A stretch of 64,000 nucleotides of DNA from Agromyces sp. ISL-38 (GTDB lineage: Bacteria; Actinomycetota; Actinomycetes; Actinomycetales; Microbacteriaceae), in assembly GCF_018613935.1 (NCBI RefSeq), contig NZ_JAGGPF010000001.1, positions 372,001 through 436,000 on the forward strand. The letters run 5' to 3'. A program made the position numbers and the translations under genes. The stretch's first letter is position 1. Each line of letters starts with the position of its first letter. Shown one piece after another: positions 24,111 through 32,715 of this stretch. The notes under the pieces are model-generated. The model did not search any database and was not told the origin of the DNA. It saw only the letters and a program-made list of their open reading frames with translations.

Positions 24111-24728
24111 ATGACGCATGAACAGGGCACGCTCGACTGGACCACCGGCACGTGGACGCGAGAGCCCGCCGCAACCCGAACAGCCGACGGCGCACTCATC
24201 GCGACCGCGATCGAAGACAGTGATTTCTGGCGCACCACCCACTACGGCTTCGTTCACGACAACGGTCATGCCCTACTCGCCGAGTGGCCCACGGATGTCG
24301 CCGTCGAGGTGACCTTCGACGCCTCGAGCCTCACCGCCCTCTACGACCAAGCCGGCCTCATGCTGCACGTCGGACCCGAGCAGTGGATCAAGTCGGGCCT
24401 CGAATTGTCGGACGGCGTGCTGCACCTCGGTGCGGTCGTCACGAATGGCGTCTCGGACTGGTCGCTCGCCCCGGTGCCCGAGTGGGCGGGACAGCTCGTG
24501 ACCATTCGCGCGAGCCGCGCCGGGGTCGCCGGCGACGCGGTGGTGCTGCGCGCGCGCACCGAGACGAGCGGATGGCGCACCCTGCGCGTCGCGCCGTTCA
24601 CCGCCGGCGCGGCATCGGCGGGTCCGCTGCTCTGCGCGCCGATGCGGCCCGACCTCGAGGTGAAGTTCACGCGCTGGGCCCACCTCGCCCTCGACACCGA
24701 CCTGCACGAGGACCCGCCGATCGCCTGA
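24111..24728 (+). CDS. DUF1349 (regulation of enolase protein 1-like) domain protein
   Basis: 205 residues from ATG 24111, with TACGGT at 24099-24104 placed for a leaderless mRNA. The sequence reads as a concanavalin-like beta-sandwich of the DUF1349 type: FWRTTHYGFVHDNGHALL, AEWPTDVAVEVTFDASSLTALYDQAGLMLHVGPEQWIKSGLELSDG, ending with CAPMRPDLEVKFTRW. No signal peptide. The family is believed to bind or act on carbohydrate-like ligands; the actual role is unknown. Not part of the arsenic operon by spacing (29 nt after aqp), though readthrough is possible. Confidence 0.8.
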   Translation: MTHEQGTLDWTTGTWTREPAATRTADGALIATAIEDSDFWRTTHYGFVHDNGHALLAEWPTDVAVEVTFDASSLTALYDQAGLMLHVGPEQWIKSGLELSDGVLHLGAVVTNGVSDWSLAPVPEWAGQLVTIRASRAGVAGDAVVLRARTETSGWRTLRVAPFTAGAASAGPLLCAPMRPDLEVKFTRWAHLALDTDLHEDPPIA

Positions 24729-24789
24729 GCTCTTCGAGCGAGGCCGAGCAGCGGCGGCCGGGTCGCCCCGACCGCCGCCGCCCGCTCGC

Positions 24790-26109
24790 TCAGCCGGCCG
24801 GCGTGATGTTGTGGTTCTGCCGGAACACGTTGCCCGGGTCGAGCTCGGCCTTCACGCGCCGCAGCCGCTCGAGCGTCGCCGGCGGGTACATCGCCCGGAT
24901 GACCTCGTCGCCCCGCTCGACCGAGAAGTTGCCGTAGGTGCCGGTCGTGAAGGCGAGGGCGGCATCGCTGCCTGCCTTCGCCGCCGCGACCTGCTCGGGT
25001 GTGGCGTCGGCCGGGAGCACGCCGTTCACGATGAGCAGGGCCTCGGCATCGCGGTGGGCGATCGCCGTGGCTTCGGGAGCGACTCGTGAGAATGCCCTGC
25101 CGAGCCCCCGGAGCAAGATCATCGTCGGCACCTCGCGATCGAACGCGGCCGTGATCGCGTCGAGCGCCTCATCGGAGAGGTCGGGCACGAACCCGTTGCC
25201 GCCGACGAAGAGGAACGGCGGACGACCGGGAGGCGCGTCTTCGAGCAGGTCGCCGTAGGCGACGGGCGCGAGCGAGACACTGGTCACCGAAGGCAGTGAC
25301 AGCAGCGGCTCGAGCAGCTCGCGCAGCCGCTCTTCGCTGCCGCGAAGCGCGACGGCGAGCTGCGGACCGGCCGGCATCTCGGGGGCGAATGGTGGCATCA
25401 CCATGAGCGTCGAGTTGAGCTCATCGGGCCCGGCGCGCATGACGTCGCGCCACGCCCGCAGGACCGCCGGCACCTCGGACTGGTCGAACTGCACGTGCCC
25501 GCCGACGAGACCGTCGGCCGGGGAGGCCTGGAACACGAACCGGGTCACGACCCCGAAGTTGCCGCCGCCCCCGCGAAGAGCCCAGAACACGTCGGGGTGC
25601 TCGTCGGCATTCACGGTGAGCACCTTGCCCGCCGCGGTGACGAGCTCGACCTCGCGGAGCGCGTCGACCGTGAGGCCATGCTCGCGCACCAGCCAGCCGA
25701 TGCCGCCGCCGAGCGCGAGCCCGCCGACACCGACATCTCGCGTGTCGCCCGAGCTGATGCCGAGCCCATGTTCGGCGAGGGCCGCGGCGACGTCGCCCCA
25801 GTGTGCACCGCCGCCGACGGTGACGAGGCCGCCGGCGCCGACGTCGATCGAAGTGAACTCGGCGAGGTCGACGATGAGGCCGTCGTCGACTGGCATCATG
25901 CCGTGGCCGCCGCTGCGGACCGCGATGGGCAGGCCTGCGGCTGCGGCGAGGCTGACGGCGACAGCGACCTCGTCGGCCGTGTGCGGGCGGACGACTGCAT
26001 CGGGCTCGCCGACGCCCGCGAAGACGGTGCGGCCGGCGTCATAGTGGGTTGCGCCGGGGCCATGCGCCCGGCCTGGAACGCGCTCACTCAATTCGGAGAG
26101 AATGGACAT
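24790..26109 (-). CDS. FAD-linked oxidase of the berberine-bridge family
   Basis: 439 residues from ATG 26109. FAD-binding type 4 domain: VAVSLAAAAGLPIAVRSGGHGMMPVDDGLIVDLAEF, where the His of RSGGHG is the usual covalent flavin attachment, then GLALGGGIGWLVREHGLTVD and LRGGGGNFGVVTRF. The C-terminal BBE motif is present (LDPGNVFRQNHNI). The family includes 6-hydroxy-D-nicotine oxidase and oligosaccharide oxidases. No signal peptide. A CAGACT element 6 nt before the start suggests a leaderless mRNA. Substrate not inferable. Confidence 0.87.
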   Translation of the reverse strand: MSILSELSERVPGRAHGPGATHYDAGRTVFAGVGEPDAVVRPHTADEVAVAVSLAAAAGLPIAVRSGGHGMMPVDDGLIVDLAEFTSIDVGAGGLVTVGGGAHWGDVAAALAEHGLGISSGDTRDVGVGGLALGGGIGWLVREHGLTVDALREVELVTAAGKVLTVNADEHPDVFWALRGGGGNFGVVTRFVFQASPADGLVGGHVQFDQSEVPAVLRAWRDVMRAGPDELNSTLMVMPPFAPEMPAGPQLAVALRGSEERLRELLEPLLSLPSVTSVSLAPVAYGDLLEDAPPGRPPFLFVGGNGFVPDLSDEALDAITAAFDREVPTMILLRGLGRAFSRVAPEATAIAHRDAEALLIVNGVLPADATPEQVAAAKAGSDAALAFTTGTYGNFSVERGDEVIRAMYPPATLERLRRVKAELDPGNVFRQNHNITPAG

Positions 26110-26209
26110 TCCGTCAGTCTGGCAGCGGCCTCCGATACGCGAAAGGTTGCTCGCTCAGCGCGGAATTCATCCCTTCGAATGCATGCGAGACGGGCGTAGG
26201 GTGCCGTAC

Positions 26210-26818
26210 ATGACGTTCAACGACGGCCTCGTCACCGCCAATATGTCGATCTCGCTCGACGGCTTCGTCGCCGGGCCGAACCAGTCCCTTCAGGACCCGC
26301 TCGGCGAGGGCGGCGAACGCCTGCACGACTGGATGTTCCAGCAGCGCGAGGCGAACCAGGCGATCGTCGACCAGATCCTCGCGCCGCGCGCGTTCATCAT
26401 GGGGCGCAACATGTTCGGGCCGATCCGCGGCGACTGGCCGGACGACGAGTGGAAGGGCTGGTGGGGAGACGACCCGCCCTATCACGCACCCGTGTTCGTG
26501 CTCACCCACCACCCGCGCGAGCTCGTCGAGATGGCCGGTGGCACGACGTTCCACTTCGTCACGACGGGAATCGATGACGCCCTCGCACAGGCGAAGCGCG
26601 CCGCCGGCGACGGTCGCGTCTCCATCGCGGGCGGCGCGAGCACCGTGCGCCAGTACCTCGCCGCGGGCCACATCGACCGCATCATCGTGAGCATCTCGCC
26701 GATCATGCTCGGCGCGGGCGCGCGCCTCTTCGACGATCTCGACGGCCTCACGCTCAAGCCCGTCGATGTGCTGAGCAACGAACTCGCCACCCACATCACC
26801 TACGACGTGAAGCGCTGA
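26210..26818 (+). CDS. Dihydrofolate-reductase-like (RibD C-terminal) protein
   Basis: 202 residues from ATG 26210; TAGGGT at 26197-26202 lies 7 nt upstream, so leaderless translation is likely. It matches the RibD_C/DHFR-like family: VTANMSISLDGFVAGPNQS, FIMGRNMFGP, PVFVLTHHPRE, VSIAGGASTVRQYLAAGHIDRIIVSISPIMLGAGARLF. These small proteins bind NADPH, and most are of unknown reductive function; they should not be taken for the folate enzyme. Convergent with the oligopeptidase gene through a palindromic terminator. Confidence 0.86.
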   Translation: MTFNDGLVTANMSISLDGFVAGPNQSLQDPLGEGGERLHDWMFQQREANQAIVDQILAPRAFIMGRNMFGPIRGDWPDDEWKGWWGDDPPYHAPVFVLTHHPRELVEMAGGTTFHFVTTGIDDALAQAKRAAGDGRVSIAGGASTVRQYLAAGHIDRIIVSISPIMLGAGARLFDDLDGLTLKPVDVLSNELATHITYDVKR

Positions 26819-26824
26819 CCACAA

Positions 26825-26852
26825 GTGAGCGGATGCCGCGGCATCCGCTCAC
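26825..26852. terminator. Palindromic terminator between convergent genes
   Basis: 28-nt perfect palindrome containing GGATGCCGCGGCATCC, overlapping the stop codon of the oligopeptidase gene (26849-26851). With no unpaired loop it would form a hairpin with a slightly opened tip. It can serve both converging transcripts. Confidence 0.65.
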
Positions 26853-29011
26853 TCCCCGCTCGGGTGCGCGCCGGCTGCGTCGATGACCCACGCGTAGGCG
26901 AACGCCCGCTCGCGCCACGCGCTGTAGCGCCCCGAGACGCCGCCGTGCCCCGCCGCCATCTCGATCTTCAGCAGCGGGTCGGCCCCGCACTCCCGCAAGC
27001 GGGCCACCCACTTCGCGGGCTCGACGTAGAGCACTCGCGTGTCGTTCAGCGAGGTGACCGCGAGGATGCGCGGGTAGTGGTTCTCGTGCACGTTCTCGAT
27101 GGGGGAGTAGGACTTCATGTAGGCGTACACCTCGGCGTCGTGCAGCGGGTCGCCCCACTCGTCCCACTCGATCACCGTGAGGGGCAGTGAGGGGTCGAGG
27201 ATCGACGTGAGCGGGTCGACGAACGGCACTTCGGCGAGGATGCCGCTGAAGTAGCGCGGCGCCATGTTCGCGACCGCTCCCATCAGCAGCCCGCCGGCGC
27301 TGCCGCCCTGGGCCACGAGCCGATCGGGCGCCGTGATGTCGTTGTCGATGAGGTGGCGAGCCACGGCGACGAAGTCGGTGAAGGTGTTGCGCTTCTCGAG
27401 CTTCTTGCCGTTCTCGTACCAGAGCCGGCCCATCTCGCCGCCGCCGCGCACGTGCGCGACCGCGAAGATCATGCCGCGATCCAGAAGCGAGAGCCGTGGG
27501 ATGCCGAAGCCCGGATCGATCGAGTGCTCGTACGAGCCGTAGCCGTAGAGGAGCGTCGGCGCGGGCTCGCCGAGGTTCACGAGGTCGTGCCGGTACACGA
27601 GCGACACGGGGATGCGCGTGCCGTCGTCGGCGATCGCCCACTCCCGGCGCTGCGCGTACCGTGCCGGGTGGTAATCGCCGAGCACGGGCTGGCGCTTGCG
27701 GAGCCGTCGCTCACCCGTTGCCACGACGATGTCGTACACGGTCGACGGCGTCACGAAGCTCGTGTAGCCGATGCGCAGCGTCGGCTGCTCCCACGAGGGG
27801 TTGCCGCCCACGCCCACGGAGAAGAGCTCCTCGTCGAAGGTGAGCTCGTGCAGGGTGTCGTCGGCGCGAGCGTCGGCCGCAAGCCCAGCCGGCGGCACCT
27901 TCGCGATGGCGACACGGGGCAGGCCCTCGCGCCGGTACTCCACGGCGACGAAGTCGCGGAACGCGTCGACTCCCTCGAGTCGCACATCGGGATTGTGCGG
28001 CAGCAGCATCCGCCGGTCGCCTTGGGGGTCGGATGCCGCGACGCTCACGAGCTCGAAGTTCACGGCCCCGTCGTTGTGCACGATGAGCAGGCGATCTTTG
28101 CCGCCCGCCACGACGTGGTCGACGTCGTACTCGACGCCGTCTTTGCGGGGCCACACGACCCCGAACTCGCCGGTGGGTTCGGCGGTGTCGAGCAGCCACG
28201 ACTCGCTCGTGATGTTCGAGCCCGCCTCGATCACGAGGTACTTGCGGCTGCGGGTGAGGCCGACGCCGAGCCAGAAGCGCTCGTCGGGCTCGTGGAAGAC
28301 CGAGACGTCGTCGGATGCCGCGGTGCCGACCTCGTGCCGCCAGACCGTGTCGGGCCGCCACGACTCGTCGACCGTCGCATAGAAGAGGTAGCGCCCGCTC
28401 GGGTCGAAGACGGCGCCGGCCGCCGTGCCCTCGATGACGTCGTCGTAGACGCGGCCCGATCCGTCGATCGCGCGCAAGCGGATCGTGTAGCGCTCGTCGC
28501 CCTCGGTGTCGATCGCATAGAGGAGCGTCGACCCGTCGGTCGTCACGTCGAAGCTGCCGAGCGAGTAGAAGTCGTGGCCCGCGGCCTCGGCGTTGTCGTC
28601 GAGGAGCACCTGCTCGCCGGGCAGGGTGTCGCTCGCGGCATCCGTCAGCTCATCCTCGCCGGTCGCCGGCAGTACCGGCGGCTCCCAGTCATCGGGGCCG
28701 GCGATCGGGGCGCGGCAGTGGATGGCGTACTGCTCGCCCTCGACGGTGCGGGAGTAATACCACCAGTCACCCTCGCGGTTCGGCACGCTGAGGTCGGTCT
28801 CCTTGGTGCGCGCCTTGATCTCCTCGAAGATCTGCTCCTGGAGGATCGCGAGGTGCTCGGTCTTCGCCTTCGTGTAGGCGTTCTCCTGGTGGAGGTGCGC
28901 GACGACGGCCGGATCGTCCTTCTCTCGGAGCCACTCGTAGGCGTCGATCACGGTGTCGCCGTGGTGCACGCGCTGGATGGGTCGCTTCTCGGTTGCAGGA
29001 GGAGTCAGCAC
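26849..29011 (-). CDS. ptrB: Oligopeptidase B, S9 family
   Basis: 720 residues from GTG 29011; TAGCGT lies 6 nt upstream on the minus strand (complement of 29018-29023), so the mRNA is probably leaderless. The N-terminus HHGDTVIDAYEWLREKDDPAVVAHL and the propeller are typical of prolyl oligopeptidase/oligopeptidase B. The catalytic Ser571 is in VAQGGSAGGLLMG; the Asp is expected in the EWDEWGDP region and the His in AAGHGGVSGRYSAW. It cleaves short peptides after basic residues in the cytoplasm. Acidic residues in the catalytic domain would be needed to confirm the basic P1 preference. Confidence 0.93.
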   Translation of the reverse strand: MLTPPATEKRPIQRVHHGDTVIDAYEWLREKDDPAVVAHLHQENAYTKAKTEHLAILQEQIFEEIKARTKETDLSVPNREGDWWYYSRTVEGEQYAIHCRAPIAGPDDWEPPVLPATGEDELTDAASDTLPGEQVLLDDNAEAAGHDFYSLGSFDVTTDGSTLLYAIDTEGDERYTIRLRAIDGSGRVYDDVIEGTAAGAVFDPSGRYLFYATVDESWRPDTVWRHEVGTAASDDVSVFHEPDERFWLGVGLTRSRKYLVIEAGSNITSESWLLDTAEPTGEFGVVWPRKDGVEYDVDHVVAGGKDRLLIVHNDGAVNFELVSVAASDPQGDRRMLLPHNPDVRLEGVDAFRDFVAVEYRREGLPRVAIAKVPPAGLAADARADDTLHELTFDEELFSVGVGGNPSWEQPTLRIGYTSFVTPSTVYDIVVATGERRLRKRQPVLGDYHPARYAQRREWAIADDGTRIPVSLVYRHDLVNLGEPAPTLLYGYGSYEHSIDPGFGIPRLSLLDRGMIFAVAHVRGGGEMGRLWYENGKKLEKRNTFTDFVAVARHLIDNDITAPDRLVAQGGSAGGLLMGAVANMAPRYFSGILAEVPFVDPLTSILDPSLPLTVIEWDEWGDPLHDAEVYAYMKSYSPIENVHENHYPRILAVTSLNDTRVLYVEPAKWVARLRECGADPLLKIEMAAGHGGVSGRYSAWRERAFAYAWVIDAAGAHPSGE

Positions 29012-29032
29012 GTCTCCACGCTACGCCCTCAC

Positions 29033-29126
29033 GCAGGATTCAGGAGGTGGTGGGCAGAGCCGCTCGGTCAGCGAGCAGATCCACCTCGCCCGGGGCGGGA
29101 AGGCGACGCGAGCTCCTGAATTCTGC
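29033..29126. repeat. REP-like inverted repeat, ATTCAGGAG arms
   Basis: GCAGGATTCAGGAG (29033-29046) and CTCCTGAATTCTGC (29113-29126) are inverted arms, 13 of 14 matched, with a 66-nt spacer. Built like the element at 21093-21155. It fills much of the gap between ptrB and efeU. Confidence 0.55.
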
Positions 29127-29170
29127 CCCGTGCGAGCGGGACATGACATGGATTCGCCGCGGCGAACCAG

Positions 29171-29189
29171 TTAGGTTAGCCTGTGCTAA
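29171..29189. promoter_or_regulatory. DtxR/IdeR iron box upstream of efeUOB
   Basis: TTAGGTTAGCCTGTGCTAA matches the 19-bp actinobacterial iron-box consensus TTAGGTTAGSCTAACCTAA at 16 of 19 positions, 28 nt before the efeU start. It predicts iron-dependent repression by a DtxR/IdeR regulator encoded elsewhere. Confidence 0.85.
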
Positions 29190-29217
29190 TCCATCCGTTC
29201 AGTTCCGGGAGACGCGC

Positions 29218-30147
29218 GTGCTCGCCAACTACCTGATCGGCCTCCGCGAAGGCCTTGAAGCAGGGCTCATCGTCGGCATCCTCATCGCCTACATCGGCAA
29301 GATCGAGCGCCGCGATCTCTACGGCCGGCTCTGGTTCGGCATCGGCATCGCCGTGGCGATCTCGCTCGGCGTCGGAGCGATCCTCACGTGGGGTCCCTAC
29401 GCGCTGAGCTTCCAGGCGCAGGAGATCCTCGGCGGCACGCTCTCGATCGTCGCGGTGGCGCTCGTCACCTGGATGATCTTCTGGATGGGCACGCACGGCG
29501 CGAGCCTGTCGAAGGAGCTCCGCGGCCAAGTGGATGCCGCGGTCGACCGCTCATGGTTCGCGATCGTGTTGCTCGGCGCGCTCGCCGTCGGTCGCGAGGG
29601 CATCGAGACCGCGCTCTTCGTGTGGGCGAACGTGGCCGGCGGCAGCGATCCCGTGCTCGGCACGACCGGCGCAGTGCTCGGCATCCTCACCGCCGTGGTC
29701 ATCTCCTGGGGCATCTCACGTGGCCTCGTGCGCTTCAACCTCTCCGTCTTCTTCACCTGGACCGGTCTCTTCCTCGTGCTCGTCGCGGGCGGCGTGCTCG
29801 CGTACGGCATCGGCGACCTGCAGGAGGCGTCCGTCATCCCCGGGTGGGGACACCCCGCGTACAGCCTCGCGGCCGCGGTGCCGCCCGGCAGTTGGTACGG
29901 CACGCTGCTCGGCGGCATCTTCAACTTCACGCCCGAACCCACGTGGGCGCAGGTCATCGGATGGCTCGTCTACGTCGCCATCACGACGGCGCTCTACCTC
30001 GGCATGCTGCAGCGGCGGGCCGGTGGTCGAGTGCCGAGCACCGACGTGGCCGGTGGCCGAGTAGCGAGCGCAGCGAGCGTATCGAGGGCGCCCGCCCCCA
30101 CCGCGCCCACCCCCAACACCTCCACCCCGATCAGGAGCAATACATGA
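29218..30147 (+). CDS. efeU: Iron permease EfeU (FTR1 family)
   Basis: 309 residues from GTG 29218, preceded by GGGAG. Both REXXE iron-binding motifs are present: LREGLEAGLIVG in the first helix and GREGIETALFVW in the fourth. About seven membrane helices follow the FTR1 pattern, including FTWTGLFLVLVAGGVLAYGIGDLQE. EfeU imports iron delivered by EfeO/EfeB. The stop overlaps the efeO start (ATGA). Oddly, the last 35 or so residues (GGRVPSTDVAGGRVASAASVS...) are encoded by two copies of a dispersed intergenic repeat. Confidence 0.93.
   Translation: MLANYLIGLREGLEAGLIVGILIAYIGKIERRDLYGRLWFGIGIAVAISLGVGAILTWGPYALSFQAQEILGGTLSIVAVALVTWMIFWMGTHGASLSKELRGQVDAAVDRSWFAIVLLGALAVGREGIETALFVWANVAGGSDPVLGTTGAVLGILTAVVISWGISRGLVRFNLSVFFTWTGLFLVLVAGGVLAYGIGDLQEASVIPGWGHPAYSLAAAVPPGSWYGTLLGGIFNFTPEPTWAQVIGWLVYVAITTALYLGMLQRRAGGRVPSTDVAGGRVASAASVSRAPAPTAPTPNTSTPIRSNT
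30020..30089 (+). repeat. Dispersed GTGGTCGAG repeat inside the 3' end of efeU
   Basis: Two adjacent copies, starting CCGGTGGTCGAGTGCCGAGC at 30020 and CCGGTGGCCGAGTAGCGAGC at 30049, the second ending near GTATCGAGG 30089. They match the intergenic repeat at 7387-7420. Both are read in frame as the EfeU C-terminal tail. Confidence 0.65.
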
Positions 30148-31349
30148 CCCGACGTGCCCTCGCGGCATCCGCTGCCGTGACCGCACTGGCGCTGGCCCTC
30201 ACCGGCTGCGTCGCCAAGGCCGACCTCGCGGCGGCGATCGCCGTCGACATCACCGACGACGGATGCGCCGTGGCGACGCCGACCGCAGCAGCCGGAGCCG
30301 TGACGTTCTCACTCACGAACAACGGCAGCGCCGTGAACGAGTTCGAGATCCTCGCCGAAGACCAGCTGCGGATCGTCGGCGAGAAGGAGAACGTGACGCC
30401 CGGCCAGGAGGTCGAGTTCGTCGCGCAGCTCGCGCCCGGCACGTACTACACGGCGTGCAAGTTCCAGCAGGTCGGCGCTCCCGTCGGGCTCGCCGAGTTC
30501 ACGGTCACCGGTGAGGCGAGCGCCGTCTCGGCCGACGAGCAGGCGCTCGCCGATCAGGCCGTCACCGAGTACATCGCCTACGTGCGCTCGCAGGCCGCAG
30601 AGCTCATCCCCGCCGTCGAGGCGTTCGCCGCCGCCTACGCCGCGGGCGACGATGAGGCGGCTCGGTCGCTCTTCGCCGCGACCCGCGTGCCCTACGAGCG
30701 CATCGAGCCGACTGCCGAGGCGTTCGGCGACCTCGACCCGAAGATCGACTTCCGCGAGGTCGACGCGGTCGCCGACGGCCTCGAGTGGACCGGCTTCCAC
30801 CGCATCGAGAAGGACCTCTGGCCGCCGGCCGCGGGCGACCTGAATTCCGACGGACAGGACGCGCTCGCGAACTGGGCGCCCTCGACGCCCGAGGAGCGCC
30901 AGGCCTTCGCCGACGGGCTGGTGGCGGATGTCACCGAGCTCCACGACCTCGTCACCGCCGACGACTTCACCGTCTCGCTCGACGCCATCTCGAACGGCGC
31001 GATCTCGCTGCTCGACGAGGTCGCGGCCGGCAAGATCACCGGCGAGGAGGACTGGTGGTCGGGCACCGACCTCTCCGACTTCGCCGCGAACGTGCAGGGC
31101 GCCGGCGTGGCGTTCGGTGCGGTGCGCGCGCTCGCCGAGTCGAAGGGCACCGAGGGCGAGGCGCTCGCCGCCGAGATCGACGAGCAGTTCGGCGTGCTCG
31201 AGCACCGGCTCTCGGAGTACGGCTCGATCGAGGCCGGCTTCGTGGACTACGCCGAGCTCTCCGACGCCGACAAGAAGGTGCTGAGCGACCAGGTCAACGC
31301 CCTCGCCGAGCCGCTCTCGAAGCTCACCCACACGGTGCTGGGCATCTGA
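30144..31349 (+). CDS. efeO: Iron uptake lipoprotein EfeO
   Basis: 401 residues from ATG 30144, overlapping efeU. Lipobox LTGC with Cys22, then a cupredoxin-like N-terminal domain (about 30-125: VTFSLTNNGSAVNEFEILAED, GTYYTACKF) and an imelysin/M75-type C-terminal domain (about 140-395) with the HXXE motif in FHRIEKDLW. EfeO binds iron outside the membrane and passes it to EfeU. Translationally coupled to efeB through TGATG. Confidence 0.93.
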   Translation: MTRRALAASAAVTALALALTGCVAKADLAAAIAVDITDDGCAVATPTAAAGAVTFSLTNNGSAVNEFEILAEDQLRIVGEKENVTPGQEVEFVAQLAPGTYYTACKFQQVGAPVGLAEFTVTGEASAVSADEQALADQAVTEYIAYVRSQAAELIPAVEAFAAAYAAGDDEAARSLFAATRVPYERIEPTAEAFGDLDPKIDFREVDAVADGLEWTGFHRIEKDLWPPAAGDLNSDGQDALANWAPSTPEERQAFADGLVADVTELHDLVTADDFTVSLDAISNGAISLLDEVAAGKITGEEDWWSGTDLSDFAANVQGAGVAFGAVRALAESKGTEGEALAAEIDEQFGVLEHRLSEYGSIEAGFVDYAELSDADKKVLSDQVNALAEPLSKLTHTVLGI

Positions 31350-32644
31350 TGAGCGACGAGACTTCGACCCCGGCCCCTGAAGGTCGCGTCAGCCGCCGCC
31401 AGCTCCTCGGCATCTTCGGGGCCGGTGCGGCGGGCGCTGCCGTCGGCGCGGCCGGTGGCGCCGGGGTGGCGATGGCCGCCACGGAATCGGGCGCGGCATC
31501 CAGCAGCGCGGCATCCGTCTACCCCTTCTTCGGAGTGCACCAGGCCGGCATCGTGACGCCGGCGCAAGATCGACTGCACTTCGCGGCATTCGACGTGAAC
31601 GCGACCCTCGACCGTGACGGGCTCATCCAGCTGCTCACCGAGTGGACGGATGCCGCCGAGCGCCTCACCCAGGGCCTCGAGGTCGCCGAGGGCGGCGCCG
31701 TCGACGGCTCCGACTACGCGCCACCGGTCGACACCGGTGAAGCACTCGGACTTGCCGCGAGCGGACTCACCATCACGTTCGGCTTCGGGCCCGGCCTCTT
31801 CACGGATGCCGACGGCGTCGACCGGTTCGGGCTCGCCGCCCGCCGGCCGGCCGCCCTCGAACCGCTGCCGCGTTTCCAGGGCGACGCGTTGCAGCCCGAG
31901 CGCAGCGGCGGCGACCTCTGCGTCCAGGCCTGCGCCGACGACCCGCAGGTCGCGGTGCACGCCATCCGGAACCTCAGCCGCATCGCGTTCGGACGCGCGA
32001 GCCTGCGCTGGTCGCAACTCGGCTTCGGGCGAACGTCGTCGACGTCGACCTCGCAGACCACGCCGCGGAACATGTTCGGCTTCAAGGACGGCACCGCCAA
32101 CGTGAAGGCCGAGGAGACGAAGACCCTCGACGCGCAGGTGTGGGTCGCGGCATCCGATGAGCCCGCGTGGCTCGCGGGCGGTTCGTACCTCGTCGCCCGG
32201 CGCATCCGCATGATCATCGAGAACTGGGACCGCGTGCAGCTCGGCGAGCAGGAGATGCTCGTCGGGCGGTCGAAGCGCGAGGGGGCGCCGCTGTCGGGCG
32301 GCACCGAGTTCACCGAGCCCGACTTCGACGCGACCGGCCCGGCCGACAAGCCCCTCATCGACACGAAGGCGCACGTGCGGCTCGCGCACCACTCGAACAA
32401 CGGCGGCGCTCGTATGCTGCGCCGGGGATACAACTTCGTCGACGGCAACGACGAGCTCGGACGTCTCGATGCGGGCCTCTTCTTCCTGTCGTTCCAGCGG
32501 TCGCCGCAGCAGTTCATCGACGTGCAGACGAGCCTCGCCGCCGACGGCCTCAACGAGTACCTGAAGCACGTCGGCTCGGCGATCTTCGCCGTTCCCGGCG
32601 GCGTCGCCGAGGGCGAGTTCGTGGGTCAGGCGCTCTTCGCCTGA
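31349..32644 (+). CDS. efeB: Tat-exported DyP-type peroxidase EfeB
   Basis: 431 residues from ATG 31349. A twin-arginine signal (GRVSRRQLLGIFGAGAAGAA) predicts folded export with haem. DyP hallmarks: MFGFKDGTANVKA (GXXDG motif with the catalytic Asp) and a late DTKAHVRLAHHSNNGGARMLRRGYNF carrying the proximal His. It is thought to oxidise ferrous iron or release iron from haem for EfeUO. Last gene of the efeUOB operon. Confidence 0.93.
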   Translation: MSDETSTPAPEGRVSRRQLLGIFGAGAAGAAVGAAGGAGVAMAATESGAASSSAASVYPFFGVHQAGIVTPAQDRLHFAAFDVNATLDRDGLIQLLTEWTDAAERLTQGLEVAEGGAVDGSDYAPPVDTGEALGLAASGLTITFGFGPGLFTDADGVDRFGLAARRPAALEPLPRFQGDALQPERSGGDLCVQACADDPQVAVHAIRNLSRIAFGRASLRWSQLGFGRTSSTSTSQTTPRNMFGFKDGTANVKAEETKTLDAQVWVAASDEPAWLAGGSYLVARRIRMIIENWDRVQLGEQEMLVGRSKREGAPLSGGTEFTEPDFDATGPADKPLIDTKAHVRLAHHSNNGGARMLRRGYNFVDGNDELGRLDAGLFFLSFQRSPQQFIDVQTSLAADGLNEYLKHVGSAIFAVPGGVAEGEFVGQALFA

Positions 32645-32715
32645 GCGCTCACCCCGTTCGCGCGGCCCACGACTTGCCCGCCAGGTCGTGCAGGATGGTA
32701 TCGGGGGCGAGAAAC

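Noticed and set aside
24790-26109. Berberine-bridge FAD oxidase as a member of the arsenic island
   Set aside because: Opposite strand, own promoter-like element, no arsenic operator nearby, and the family is not associated with arsenic.
26210-26818. DHFR-like protein called as true dihydrofolate reductase
   Set aside because: It has the RibD_C-like pattern rather than FolA motifs, and belongs to a broad family of uncertain reductases.
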